A stretch of DNA of 64,000 bases from positions 1-64,000 of the forward strand of contig CANMWA010000017.1 of NCBI GenBank assembly GCA_947501475.1, in the 5' to 3' direction. The stretch comes from an uncultured Aquimarina sp. GTDB taxonomy: Bacteria > Bacteroidota > Bacteroidia > Flavobacteriales > Flavobacteriaceae. A program made the position numbers and the translations under genes. Shown here piece by piece: positions 49,678-58,683 of this stretch; within the stretch, counting starts at the first letter, position 1; the number at the start of each line of letters is the position of its first letter. The notes below the pieces were generated by a model. The model did not search any database. It was given only the letters and a program-made list of their open reading frames with translations, and was not told where the DNA came from.

Positions 49678-49744
49678 CTTAGGTTCATGCTTCTCTCACT
49701 ATGCCTAAAGAAAGATTGTAACATTCTCACCCCCTATTTGAGAC
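49678..49744 (+). promoter_or_regulatory. Second copy of the 67-bp promoter block with operator motif
   Basis: The block matches 44870-44936 with the same internal spacing (CTTAGG and TGCTTC elements, then the 35-bp right part 49710-49744 differing at one base). It contains TGTAACAT-N4-ACC at 49717-49731. It lies 112 bp upstream of the GH16 start and 49 bp from the divergent sulfatase start. Confidence 0.65.
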
Positions 49745-49855
49745 TATAGTGATACAACAAGGAAAAAGAGTATACTACTTTTATAAAAAAATTAATATCC
49801 TTAATTGTATTTAGTAATCATCGAGACATTTTATTAACCATAATTATATATTATT

Positions 49856-52222
49856 ATGAAAAAAACAGACAACATGCAACTAGCAATACCTTTATCCTCC
49901 TTAAGGTATGACCATAAGATTAAGTTTTTGTTGCTATTAATTTTCGCCTTACTAATGACTTTCGGTCTACAAGCTCAAACCGATATTATTGATAATCCGG
50001 ATTTCGAAAACGAAACATCAGAATGGGTTATTTGGGGTGGTGCTGCACGAGTTCAATCTAATATTAAATCCGGAAGTTATGCGCTTAGTGCTGTAGATAA
50101 CAGTGGAGCTAACCAACTAATAACCGGGTTAACACCTAATACAACCTATCTTATAACCGGGTGGGCAAAATCTTCTAATGGTTCTCCTATTAATATAGGT
50201 GTCAAAGAACATGGAGGAAATGAAAAAAACAAAACGGTGAGTAATACTCGTTACAGAAAGGTCTATCTTAAATTTGTTACAGGACCAGCCAGCACTTCTG
50301 CCAGAATTTATATTTACAAACCACCAGGTGGTACAGGTATAGGTTATGCAGATAATCTAAGTATTATTTCTTCTCCTAAATTCCCCTATAAACTTGCCTG
50401 GGCAGATGAGTTTAATGGTTCAGGGCCAGTAAATGAGAATGATTGGAGATCTGGGACTGGTTTCCAAAGAAATAAAGAATTGCAATGGTACCAACCACAA
50501 AATGCTACTCAAGAAGGTGGAAATCTTGTGATAGAAGGTCGAAAAGAAAGGTTTCCTAATCCTTGGTATGACCCAACTTCTACTGATTGGAAGAAATCTA
50601 GAGAATTTGTAGATTATACATCTTCAATAGTAAGCACTAATGGGAAACATTCCTGGAAGTATGGCAGGTTTGAAATAAGAGCTAAAATCACTAACCTAAA
50701 AGGCACCTGGCCTGCCATCTGGTTGCTTGGTAACTCTTGCCAATGGCCTTCGGGTGGTGAGGTTGATATCATGGAAAACTATGGTGGTAAGCTTTTGGCT
50801 AATTATGTCTGGGGTAGCAATGTACGATGGAGAGGGGTTTGGAATGCAAAAAACAGGCCTGTAAGTAGTTTTGGACCTAATTGGGTTGATGATTATCATA
50901 TCTGGACACTAGATTGGGATGAAGATCGTATGTCTATTTATGTTGACGATATCTTATTGAACACTCAGGATTTAGATAAAACCATAAACGGAACTGCAAG
51001 TTGCCCAGGGCAAAATCCATTTAGAAAACCACAATATATTATTCTTAATCTAGCTCTAGGGAGTAATGGCGGAGACCCATCAGGAATAGATTTCCCGACC
51101 CAATACCTGGTAGATTATGTGCGTGTTTACCAACCATTATTTAGAACTGATGCCCCTCCAGTAGTACATATTAATGGCCCATATAGTAGTGACTTTCTAG
51201 TTGAAGACGATGATGACGATGATGATGAGTGTGACGACGACAACGATGATGGAAAGATTTGTTTCAGCAGTGCAGGATCTATGGATCCTGAAGGTTCTAA
51301 ATTATCTTACTTCTGGAATTTTGGCGATGGAAACACAAGTACTAAAGCCAATCCACAACATGGATATTCTAAAGCTGGGATTTATACCGTTACACTTACG
51401 GTTACTGATTATGAAGGTAGATCAGAATCTACACAAACAATTGCAACGGCAATTCCTCCCGGAAGTGTTATCTATTATAATGTAGTCAATAAAACAAACG
51501 ATCTGAAGTTGAAACCTAAAGATGCAAATGATGATTCTGCAATCGTTCATACTTTTGCTAATGATACTACACAATGGACACAGTGGGAAAAAATTGAAAC
51601 CGATAGTAGCTATTTTTATTTTAAAAACAGACAAACAGGGAAACATTTTAGACCTATAGATGATGCTGTTAACTCCAGAATAAAACAGGTGCCGAATTCA
51701 GCGACAGGCACATTTACACAATGGAAACTTGTAGATAGTGGTGATGGATATAATCATATTGTAAATCGGGGAACTGATAAAAAAATAAGGATTATATCAA
51801 CAAGTAACAGTAATCCATTTATTGAACTAACAGGTGATAACGCTACAGGAATCTGGACTCGATGGAAACTCGATATTGCAGACATTTTAGTGAATACTTC
51901 GGAAGATGATGATGATGATGAAGAAGACGATGAAAACACATTATCATTCGAGCTCATTAACTATCCAAACCCCTTTAGTAGAGAAACTACAATTCATTTC
52001 TCGATACCAAACGATGAAATTGTAGATATGGCTATCTATGATGTTAGAGGTCAAAAAATACGCAATATAGTTCCTGGTATTCAACACAAATCTGGTGAGC
52101 ATAGTTATCAATGGGATGGAACCGATGATTCTGGAAAATCTGTTCGTAATAGAACGATCTATTTTATTAAAATAAAAGCTGGGGATTTTGAAGCAACAAG
52201 CAGAGCAATACCCTTAAAATAA
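49856..52222 (+). CDS. Secreted modular GH16 endo-glycanase with CBM-like, PKD and T9SS domains
   Basis: A 788-residue protein. Signal peptide (to about 41); a CBM4/9-like beta-sandwich (about 44-172); GH16 catalytic domain (about 178-427) with GEVDIME holding nucleophile Glu302 and acid/base Glu307; a PKD domain (about 434-535); a trefoil-like domain (about 538-690, repeated QW(T/K)xW motifs); and a C-terminal sorting domain with NYPNPFSRETTIHFS and a final basic stretch. Two acidic linkers flank the binding modules (about 450-465 and 682-693). It should cut beta-linked chains outside the cell. The GH16 type with ELQWYQPQNA and LNLALGSNGGDP cannot be tied to one polymer by eye; glucan or galactan are both possible. 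Confidence 0.9.
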   Translation: MKKTDNMQLAIPLSSLRYDHKIKFLLLLIFALLMTFGLQAQTDIIDNPDFENETSEWVIWGGAARVQSNIKSGSYALSAVDNSGANQLITGLTPNTTYLITGWAKSSNGSPINIGVKEHGGNEKNKTVSNTRYRKVYLKFVTGPASTSARIYIYKPPGGTGIGYADNLSIISSPKFPYKLAWADEFNGSGPVNENDWRSGTGFQRNKELQWYQPQNATQEGGNLVIEGRKERFPNPWYDPTSTDWKKSREFVDYTSSIVSTNGKHSWKYGRFEIRAKITNLKGTWPAIWLLGNSCQWPSGGEVDIMENYGGKLLANYVWGSNVRWRGVWNAKNRPVSSFGPNWVDDYHIWTLDWDEDRMSIYVDDILLNTQDLDKTINGTASCPGQNPFRKPQYIILNLALGSNGGDPSGIDFPTQYLVDYVRVYQPLFRTDAPPVVHINGPYSSDFLVEDDDDDDDECDDDNDDGKICFSSAGSMDPEGSKLSYFWNFGDGNTSTKANPQHGYSKAGIYTVTLTVTDYEGRSESTQTIATAIPPGSVIYYNVVNKTNDLKLKPKDANDDSAIVHTFANDTTQWTQWEKIETDSSYFYFKNRQTGKHFRPIDDAVNSRIKQVPNSATGTFTQWKLVDSGDGYNHIVNRGTDKKIRIISTSNSNPFIELTGDNATGIWTRWKLDIADILVNTSEDDDDDEEDDENTLSFELINYPNPFSRETTIHFSIPNDEIVDMAIYDVRGQKIRNIVPGIQHKSGEHSYQWDGTDDSGKSVRNRTIYFIKIKAGDFEATSRAIPLK

Positions 52223-52247
52223 ATTACGTTTTTCTCCTAAATAGAAG

Positions 52248-52285
52248 ATTAACCCTGTTTAAGATTTTTCTTAGATGGGGTTAAT
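52248..52285 (+). terminator. Possible terminator after GH16 gene
   Basis: ATTAACCC (52248-52255) pairs with GGGTTAAT (52278-52285) over a 22-base loop that can fold weakly. There is no clean T run after it, so it may be a hairpin without terminator function. Confidence 0.3.
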
Positions 52286-52482
52286 TGTTATATTATAATC
52301 TTAGGAAAATATTTATCTCCCATGCTACTTCTTATTTCTCTACAAAAAGGAAGCATAAAATCTACAACTATCTAATTAACAAAATCTGGCATCTAATTTT
52401 ACAAAATTTAAGTAAGCTTACGATAAACCTCATTAAAAATTACAAATCATTTCGTAACTTTAAGATAAATTAATTCTGAATT

Positions 52483-54687
52483 ATGCCTTTTACTCTTGAA
52501 CAGTTTGAGATTTTGGCCGAAAAGACCTTGCTTTTTCTTTTTGTTTTAAAGAAAGATGGCAAAATTTTTACTTTCAATAACAGGTGCGAAGTTTTATTTC
52601 CTTTTAATAAAGATCAAATAAAAGGAAAACAAATTACTGATTATATTATTGATGAAGATATTAGTCTTTTTAAAAGTTCAGTTTCTAGATTATCAGAAAA
52701 AAATCCATTGACTGTAGAGACTTTTAGATTTCCTACTATACAGAATGGAGTACTTGCACTTAAGTTTGACCTTACTCTTCATAATAATTTAATATATGCA
52801 GCCGGGATTGATACTACCGAAGAATATAAAGAACATAGAGCATTAATTACTATTTCTAAATTAACTAAAACTGGTGCATGGTATTTCAATCCAAAAAATA
52901 AAGAAATGTATTGGTCCAAGGGATGCTATGCAATTAAAGATTTAGACCCAAATACACCAATGACAAGAGGATTAGGGGCTAGTTTTTATCCAAAAGAATC
53001 GAGAGAAAGAGTAGAAAATTATCTTAATACACTTATAAAGACTAAAGAACCTTATGAGTATACCGAAAAAATCATTACAGGAAAAGGAAATCAAAAATGG
53101 GTCAAAGTAGTCGCGCAACCTGTAATTTATAAAAATGAAGTTGTATATGTAAATGGAACTATTGCCGATGTGACTGATCGCCATGATTATATAGAAAAAC
53201 TAAAATATAATGAAGAAACCAAACATCTAGCATTGAAAGGGATACAATCTGGGTTATTTGATCATTTAATTGAAAAGAACGAGGTTTTTTATAGTTCTGA
53301 TTTCAAAAAAATGCTAGGGTTACCCCCCGATCAAGATTATGTTCCTGAAGAAAAATTTAGAACAATGATACATCCAGATGATGTAGATACTGCATTTGCA
53401 AGACATAAAGAAAATCTTAAAAAACCAGGGAATCATTATCATAACCATTATCGTTTAAAACATTTTAAAAATGGGTATCGCCATTATGAAGTGCATGGCT
53501 ATAGAAGAAAAAATCAAAAAGGTGAAACCATTAGAATGGTTGGTAATTTGATTGATGTTCATCAGAAAAAAATTAACGAAAAAACAATACAAGACAATAA
53601 AAGTAAGCTTCAAGCTATGGTCAATAATGGCATGGACTACATAATATTGCTTAATGTACAAGGGAAAATTTTGTTGGCAGATGAAGATTCTATAAAAATC
53701 ATAAAACGAGATTACAACGTAGATCCTATGAAAACATCTTGTTTGTTTATTGATGTAATGCCCATTAATTATAAATCTACTTTTGCTCATTCTTTTAACG
53801 AAGCATTAAAAGGAAATACTGTCAGGAAAGAAATTGAACGAAATACTCATGTAGGTACAAATCAATGGTTAGAAACAAAATATATTCCTATTCTAGATGA
53901 TCAATCAAACGTAAACACCGTTCTTATTACTTTTCGTGATATTACTGAAGAAAAACTAGCACAGTTGGTTATAAAAGAAGCACAAATTAGAGAACAAGAA
54001 CTTGACGACCTTAAGTCAAATATTCTTTCAAATTTTAGTCATGAGATAAGAACACCTTTAAATGGTATCATTACCATTAGTAAGCTTCTTCAAGACGAGG
54101 ATGATAATGAAGAACGTAACAAATTAATTGATTATCTAGATGAAAGTAAAAACCGTTTACTAGATACACTAAATACATTAGCTAGTTATAGCGAAATAGA
54201 GAGTATCCAAAAAAACCTTAGTTACTCACAAATAGATGTCAATTATGTAGTAGAAACTTCATATAGAAACTATATTCATCTAGCAAAAACTAAAAATCTT
54301 GATTATAGAATTGAACTTGATGAATCTTGTCCTGAATCAATTGTAGATGAAAATCTTTTTAAAACTGCGCTAGATAATATTATACACAATGCTTTAAAAT
54401 ATACCAACAAAGGTAGTGTTCAAATAAAAATTAACACTAAGCGATCAAAAAAAAATATTTATATTTATATTATTGATACAGGAATAGGAATTGATAAAAA
54501 AAATTATGAAAAAATATTTGATCCGTTTATACAAGAAAGTATAGGTTTAAGTCGTAAATATGAAGGTACCGGTATTGGATTAAGCTTATCAAGAAGATAT
54601 ATTGAAGTTTTAGGAGGGAAAATAAAGGTGAAAAGTAAATTAAATAAGGGTACAGAATTTTTAATTATAATTCCAAAAAGCCTATGA
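52483..54687 (+). CDS. Multi-PAS sensor histidine kinase
   Basis: A 734-residue cytoplasmic kinase with no membrane segment. About four PAS domains (roughly 5-115, 120-240, 245-360, 370-490) include PAC-type ends such as TIADVTDRHDYIEKL and ITFRDITEEKLAQ. HisKA follows with His520 in NFSHEIRTPLNGI, then a HATPase domain with NIIHNALKYTN, DTGIGID and GTGIGLSLSRRYIE. The stop overlaps the start of the response regulator gene (ATGA), so they form one system. The signal is unknown; a redox or small-molecule signal is usual for PAS domains. Not obviously part of the PUL. Confidence 0.92.
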   Translation: MPFTLEQFEILAEKTLLFLFVLKKDGKIFTFNNRCEVLFPFNKDQIKGKQITDYIIDEDISLFKSSVSRLSEKNPLTVETFRFPTIQNGVLALKFDLTLHNNLIYAAGIDTTEEYKEHRALITISKLTKTGAWYFNPKNKEMYWSKGCYAIKDLDPNTPMTRGLGASFYPKESRERVENYLNTLIKTKEPYEYTEKIITGKGNQKWVKVVAQPVIYKNEVVYVNGTIADVTDRHDYIEKLKYNEETKHLALKGIQSGLFDHLIEKNEVFYSSDFKKMLGLPPDQDYVPEEKFRTMIHPDDVDTAFARHKENLKKPGNHYHNHYRLKHFKNGYRHYEVHGYRRKNQKGETIRMVGNLIDVHQKKINEKTIQDNKSKLQAMVNNGMDYIILLNVQGKILLADEDSIKIIKRDYNVDPMKTSCLFIDVMPINYKSTFAHSFNEALKGNTVRKEIERNTHVGTNQWLETKYIPILDDQSNVNTVLITFRDITEEKLAQLVIKEAQIREQELDDLKSNILSNFSHEIRTPLNGIITISKLLQDEDDNEERNKLIDYLDESKNRLLDTLNTLASYSEIESIQKNLSYSQIDVNYVVETSYRNYIHLAKTKNLDYRIELDESCPESIVDENLFKTALDNIIHNALKYTNKGSVQIKINTKRSKKNIYIYIIDTGIGIDKKNYEKIFDPFIQESIGLSRKYEGTGIGLSLSRRYIEVLGGKIKVKSKLNKGTEFLIIIPKSL

Positions 54688-55070
54688 ATATTCTTTATGT
54701 AGAGGATAATAAAATTAATGCAATGGTCATGGATAAAATGTTGTCCAAAAATCATTCAAAAGTAATTATAGCCGAAAATGGATCACAAGCACTAAAAACA
54801 GTTAAAGAAAAAAATCTTGATCTAATTTTGGTAGATATAAATTTAGGGCTTAATCAAATGGATGGTTGCGAATTACTACAAAGATTTCGAAAACTTGATA
54901 TTATAAAGAATACACCTGTATTTGCCGTTACCGCATATGCTATGCCTGGAGATAAACAGCGTTTTATCAACTTAGGTTTTGATAATTATTTCTCCAAACC
55001 TGTAAATTTTGAGAAATTGCTTTCTGTGATATCTAACTTAAACACAAGCTTAAGTAAAAAAACTAGTTAA
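54684..55070 (+). CDS. Single-domain response regulator
   Basis: A 128-residue CheY-like receiver with phospho-acceptor Asp51 in LILVDINLG, an acidic pair near the N-terminus (YVEDN), the conserved Thr/Ala turn in FAVTAYAMPGDK and Lys in YFSKPVNFEKL. There is no output domain. It overlaps the kinase gene by 4 bp and is its expected phosphorylation partner, perhaps passing phosphate to another protein. Confidence 0.93.
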   Translation: MNILYVEDNKINAMVMDKMLSKNHSKVIIAENGSQALKTVKEKNLDLILVDINLGLNQMDGCELLQRFRKLDIIKNTPVFAVTAYAMPGDKQRFINLGFDNYFSKPVNFEKLLSVISNLNTSLSKKTS

Positions 55071-55096
55071 TTTAATTTTTAAAAAGTGAGTATTTA

Positions 55097-56206
55097 TTAT
55101 CGAATTTGAGCAAATTTTATCCCAAGCTCTCTTTCTAATGCTCTTATGATTTTTAATTCAGTTTTAGTAATTAAAGCTAAAGACAATCCAGTTTTTCCTG
55201 CTCTTGCTGTTCTACCACTTCTATGTGTATAATATTCTATCTGATCTGGCAATTGATAATGAATTACAAAAGTCAAATTAGCAACATCTATACCTCTTGC
55301 AGCTACATCGGTAGAAACTAATAACTGTAACGTTTTATTTCTAAATGCCCGCATTACTTTATCTCTCTCTTTCTGGGTCATTTCGCCTTCTAATAACCCT
55401 ACTTCATAATTCTTTGCATTTAACTGTTTAGAGAGTGTACGTGCAGCAACTTTGGTTTTTGTAAAAATGATACCTCTAGCATTTTTTTGTGTTTTTAAAA
55501 AATAAATAAGAGTATCTAGTTTATTCAATTCATCGCCAACCACAAATTGGTGATCAATACCTTTATTTACAGCATCGTTTTTATCTATAGTTACTTTAAC
55601 AGCATTGTTACTAACGTATGTATTAATAATATCTGTTAATGTGCTAGATAAAGTAGCAGAAAAAAGCCAGATATTTCTATCACCTTTAGTTTTGCTTAAA
55701 ATTGTAGTGAGATCTTTTTTAAACCCCATACTTAACATTTCATCAGCTTCATCCATCACAATAGTTTTAATCTTTGATAGATCAACAACTTTTCTTTCTA
55801 TTAAATCGATTAATCTGCCTGGGGTGGCAACTATAATATGCGTAGTTCTACTTAATCTTGATATTTGTTTTTCTATTTTTTCGCCTCCATAAACAGCTTC
55901 AGTAAAAATTTTGTCTGTATACTTTGTATATTTAAAAAGCTGTTTGGCAATTTGTTGTCCTAACTCTCTAGTTGGTGCTAAAACCAAGGATTGCACATGA
56001 CTTTTTGTAGTATCTACCTGAGTTAATAAAGGGATGCCAAATGCCGCTGTTTTTCCTGTACCAGTCTGGGCTTTACCAATAAAATCAGTTGGATGATCTA
56101 AAAGGATAGGGATTGATTGTTCTTGTATTTTTGTGGGAACCACAATTCCCATTTCTTTAAGACCTTTGTCAATATTTTTAGAAACTCCTAAGTCTAAAAA
56201 TGTCAT
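55097..56206 (-). CDS. DEAD-box ATP-dependent RNA helicase
   Basis: A 369-residue protein with the full helicase core and almost no C-terminal extension: Q motif (VVPTKIQEQSIPIL), Walker A AQTGTGKTAA, motif Ib TPGRL, DEAD in VMDEADEML, SAT in LFSATLSST, and motif VI HRSGRTARAGKTG. Likely an RhlE-like helicase for ribosome assembly or RNA turnover. On the minus strand TACTTTTG at 56234-56227 fits the Bacteroidota -7 box TAnnTTTG about 20 bp before the start. Confidence 0.92.
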   Translation of the reverse strand: MTFLDLGVSKNIDKGLKEMGIVVPTKIQEQSIPILLDHPTDFIGKAQTGTGKTAAFGIPLLTQVDTTKSHVQSLVLAPTRELGQQIAKQLFKYTKYTDKIFTEAVYGGEKIEKQISRLSRTTHIIVATPGRLIDLIERKVVDLSKIKTIVMDEADEMLSMGFKKDLTTILSKTKGDRNIWLFSATLSSTLTDIINTYVSNNAVKVTIDKNDAVNKGIDHQFVVGDELNKLDTLIYFLKTQKNARGIIFTKTKVAARTLSKQLNAKNYEVGLLEGEMTQKERDKVMRAFRNKTLQLLVSTDVAARGIDVANLTFVIHYQLPDQIEYYTHRSGRTARAGKTGLSLALITKTELKIIRALERELGIKFAQIR

Positions 56207-56286
56207 AGTTACTATAATTTAAGTTGCAAAAGTAATTGAATTAATTAATAACACTACTTAAATAACAAATAACTAAACAATATCTC

Positions 56287-56655
56287 TTAACAAGAGATGC
56301 TCATAAAGTAACCAAAAAGTTGTTTGGTTATTGTCAACCCTTTTTTATGATAATGTAATTTATTCATACAAAAACCTCCTGAACAATTAAAATCTGCTCC
56401 TTCATCAGAAGAAATGACATCCAAAAGTGTTATTTCGCTAGAATGGTTATGATTATGATGGTCATTACTTTCATGGTAGTCGTAAGAAATAACCTTCAAG
56501 TTTTCTGTGCTGTTATTTTTCTCAAGCTCAACCTTAGACAATTGATGCTCATTTGTAATAGAAGATAGATTCAGATTTGCAATCGACTGAGAGTTAACAG
56601 TACTGAAAATCAATAGAAAAAACAATAAAGATAGGGAATGTAGAAATCTATTCAT
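56287..56655 (-). CDS. Small secreted His-rich protein, unknown
   Basis: A 122-residue protein with a Sec signal (about 1-22, cleavage near VNSQ). The mature part holds a histidine-rich run (YHESNDHHNHNHSS) and a CSGGFCMNKLHYH segment with two Cys and two His, which could bind metal. It ends in SISC. No family is recognised. It stands alone, 80 bp upstream of the helicase gene on the same strand. A metal-handling role is only a suggestion. Confidence 0.6.
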   Translation of the reverse strand: MNRFLHSLSLLFFLLIFSTVNSQSIANLNLSSITNEHQLSKVELEKNNSTENLKVISYDYHESNDHHNHNHSSEITLLDVISSDEGADFNCSGGFCMNKLHYHKKGLTITKQLFGYFMSISC

Positions 56656-56874
56656 GTGATCAATTTTTATGTTTGGGGTTTAACTAATTTATGATTCGAA
56701 ATAATGGATTTTAAGCGATAAACGCTTGCTTTAAATCATCAATCTTTCAAATACATCGGCAAAATACATAAAATATCGTTTAAATGCAATTAAAATGTGT
56801 TTTTTAACATTTACGAGAGAAAAAAAACCATTTAACTATGGTAAAACCACACATAATTAGAATGTAGAATAGAT

Positions 56875-57765
56875 CTAGAATAACTTTGGGTCTTCAGAAA
56901 CATGATTTGGAAGACTAAGTTTTGTTTCTAATTTAATATTTAATTGTTCAATCAAATATTTTGACAATAATGGAGATTCTTTTTCTATATTTTGATGTAC
57001 AAAAAAATGGATATGATTAATGCCAAGTGTTTTCCATGATTTTAATCTTTTGATCCATTCATCAAGCCGTGTATAATCGGTTGGGTGATTAGCTCCTACG
57101 TACCTTATAAAAGCTTCATCATTAGTTAAGCGCATATGTAATAAATCTCTCCTACCAGCAGTATCTGTAATAATGTTAGAGATCGTATTGGTTTCAAGTA
57201 GGTTATATAACTCATTAGCAACCAAAGCATCATTAAACCAATCAGTATGCCTAAACTCTACCGCTAATCGAATTTCTTTAGGCCATTTTTCAATAAATTT
57301 GATAACTCTATCAAAATTTTTAGGACCAAAATTACCATGCAATTGTAAAAATATAGTTCCCAATTTTTCTTTTAAATGAATTGCATTTGCCAAATACTCA
57401 TCAACATATGGATAAACATCATCATTCAATCTTTTTAAATGAGAAATATTTTGCACAAGTTTTGGAAAAAATTTAAAACCTTGAGGAGTTTTATCATACC
57501 ATTTTTTAAATTGATCCTCAGAAAATATTCTATAAAAAGTTGCATTAAGTTCTATACTATTAAATTGTCTAGAATAATACTCCAACTCATCCTTGGTTCC
57601 TCTAGGGTAGAAACCTTTTAAATCTTGTCTATTCCATTTTGCACAACCCACATATAATGACAAGCCTTCTTTAGCATTAGTTTTTACAGCATTTGCCGTA
57701 TCAATATGATCTATAGGTAAACTAAAATCTATATTTTCTGGGTGTTCTACTTTACCAAATTGCAT
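56875..57765 (-). CDS. DUF72 family protein
   Basis: A 296-residue protein of the DUF72 TIM-barrel family. LYVGCAKWNRQDLKGFYP near residue 36, LEYYSRQFNSIELNATFYR, FKFFPKLVQNISHLKRL and LAVEFRHTDWF are conserved family segments. No enzymatic activity is established for the family. No clear link to its neighbours. Confidence 0.88.
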   Translation of the reverse strand: MQFGKVEHPENIDFSLPIDHIDTANAVKTNAKEGLSLYVGCAKWNRQDLKGFYPRGTKDELEYYSRQFNSIELNATFYRIFSEDQFKKWYDKTPQGFKFFPKLVQNISHLKRLNDDVYPYVDEYLANAIHLKEKLGTIFLQLHGNFGPKNFDRVIKFIEKWPKEIRLAVEFRHTDWFNDALVANELYNLLETNTISNIITDTAGRRDLLHMRLTNDEAFIRYVGANHPTDYTRLDEWIKRLKSWKTLGINHIHFFVHQNIEKESPLLSKYLIEQLNIKLETKLSLPNHVSEDPKLF

Positions 57766-57852
57766 ATCTATAAAATAAAAGGTTTATAAAAGTGTAACAA
57801 AAATAAGATACGATTGACTAATTTTACAAGAACATCATAAAAATCATTAACA

Positions 57853-58605
57853 ATGAACATTTTAAAATCAATCATGGTAGCTTGCATCTTAGCTATCTCT
57901 ACATCATTTTATGCACAAACCGCAGACGAAATAATTGAAAATTACTTTGAAAATACTGGAGGAAAAGCCAATTGGGAAAAGCTTGAAGGTATAGAAATGG
58001 TAGGAGTAATGAAAATGCAAAATATGGAAATCCCATTTGAGCAAGTAGCAACCAAAGACGGAAAACAACTAGTAACTATAGAGTTACAAGGTAGTCGTAT
58101 GATATGGTCTGCTTTTGATGGAGAAACATCATGGGAAAGAAACCAAATGACTATGGAAGCTGAAAAAAGTGATAATGAAGCTACCGATAACATGAAAAAA
58201 CAAACTAAAGACTTTCCTGACCCATTTTTAAATTATAAAGAAAAAGGATATGCTGTCGAACTTATAGGGAAAGAAACAGTCGATGGGACAGAAACTTTCA
58301 AAATAAAACTAACCAAAGACCCAATTACTATTAATGGTGAGTCGAAGCCTAACATTTCGCACTATTATTTTGATACTGAAAACTTTGTACCAATTATTCT
58401 TGAATCAGAAATTAATGAAGGACCAATGACAGGACAAACTATAAAATCTTCAATTAGTGACTATCAAGAAGTAAACGGAGTATATTTTCCTTTCACAATT
58501 GGTAATCAATTTCAAACAATGACTTTTAAAGAAATTAAACTTAATCCTGAAGTCGATACAGCAGCTTTTGCTTTCCCTGAAAAAAAAGAAGTAAAAAAAC
58601 AATAA
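57853..58605 (+). CDS. LolA-like outer-membrane lipoprotein-sorting family protein
   Basis: A 250-residue periplasmic protein with a Sec signal (cleavage near FYAQ, residue 22). The remaining sequence (ADEIIENYFENTGGKANWEKL, then QVATKDGKQLVTIELQG and ISDYQEVNGVYFPF) fits the LolA/LolB-like lipid-binding beta-sandwich group common in Bacteroidota. The actual cargo is unknown. It is followed by a strong terminator and then the VPS10-like gene. Confidence 0.78.
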   Translation: MNILKSIMVACILAISTSFYAQTADEIIENYFENTGGKANWEKLEGIEMVGVMKMQNMEIPFEQVATKDGKQLVTIELQGSRMIWSAFDGETSWERNQMTMEAEKSDNEATDNMKKQTKDFPDPFLNYKEKGYAVELIGKETVDGTETFKIKLTKDPITINGESKPNISHYYFDTENFVPIILESEINEGPMTGQTIKSSISDYQEVNGVYFPFTIGNQFQTMTFKEIKLNPEVDTAAFAFPEKKEVKKQ

Positions 58606-58624
58606 ATACATACATATAACGAAT

Positions 58625-58657
58625 CCCCAAAAAATCAAATCTTTTTGGGGTTTTTTT
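58625..58657 (+). terminator. Rho-independent terminator
   Basis: CCCCAAAAA (58625-58633) pairs with TTTTTGGGG (58642-58650), followed by seven Ts. It ends the LolA-like gene and rules out a start for the next gene at the upstream TTG at 58645. Confidence 0.9.
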
Positions 58658-58683
58658 ATTCACACAAAATCAATCAATTAATC

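Noticed and set aside
51201..51485. Plus-strand ORF beginning with a Met/Thr-rich run
   Set aside because: It is the out-of-frame reading of the Asp-rich linker of the GH16 gene.
10444..52222. Naming the PUL as a carrageenan or porphyran locus
   Set aside because: Marker families for those substrates were not recognised, and the sulfatase subfamilies cannot be assigned by eye.
58645..58683. Upstream TTG start for the VPS10-like protein
   Set aside because: It falls within the terminator of the previous gene, and the ATG at 58684 begins a clean signal peptide.
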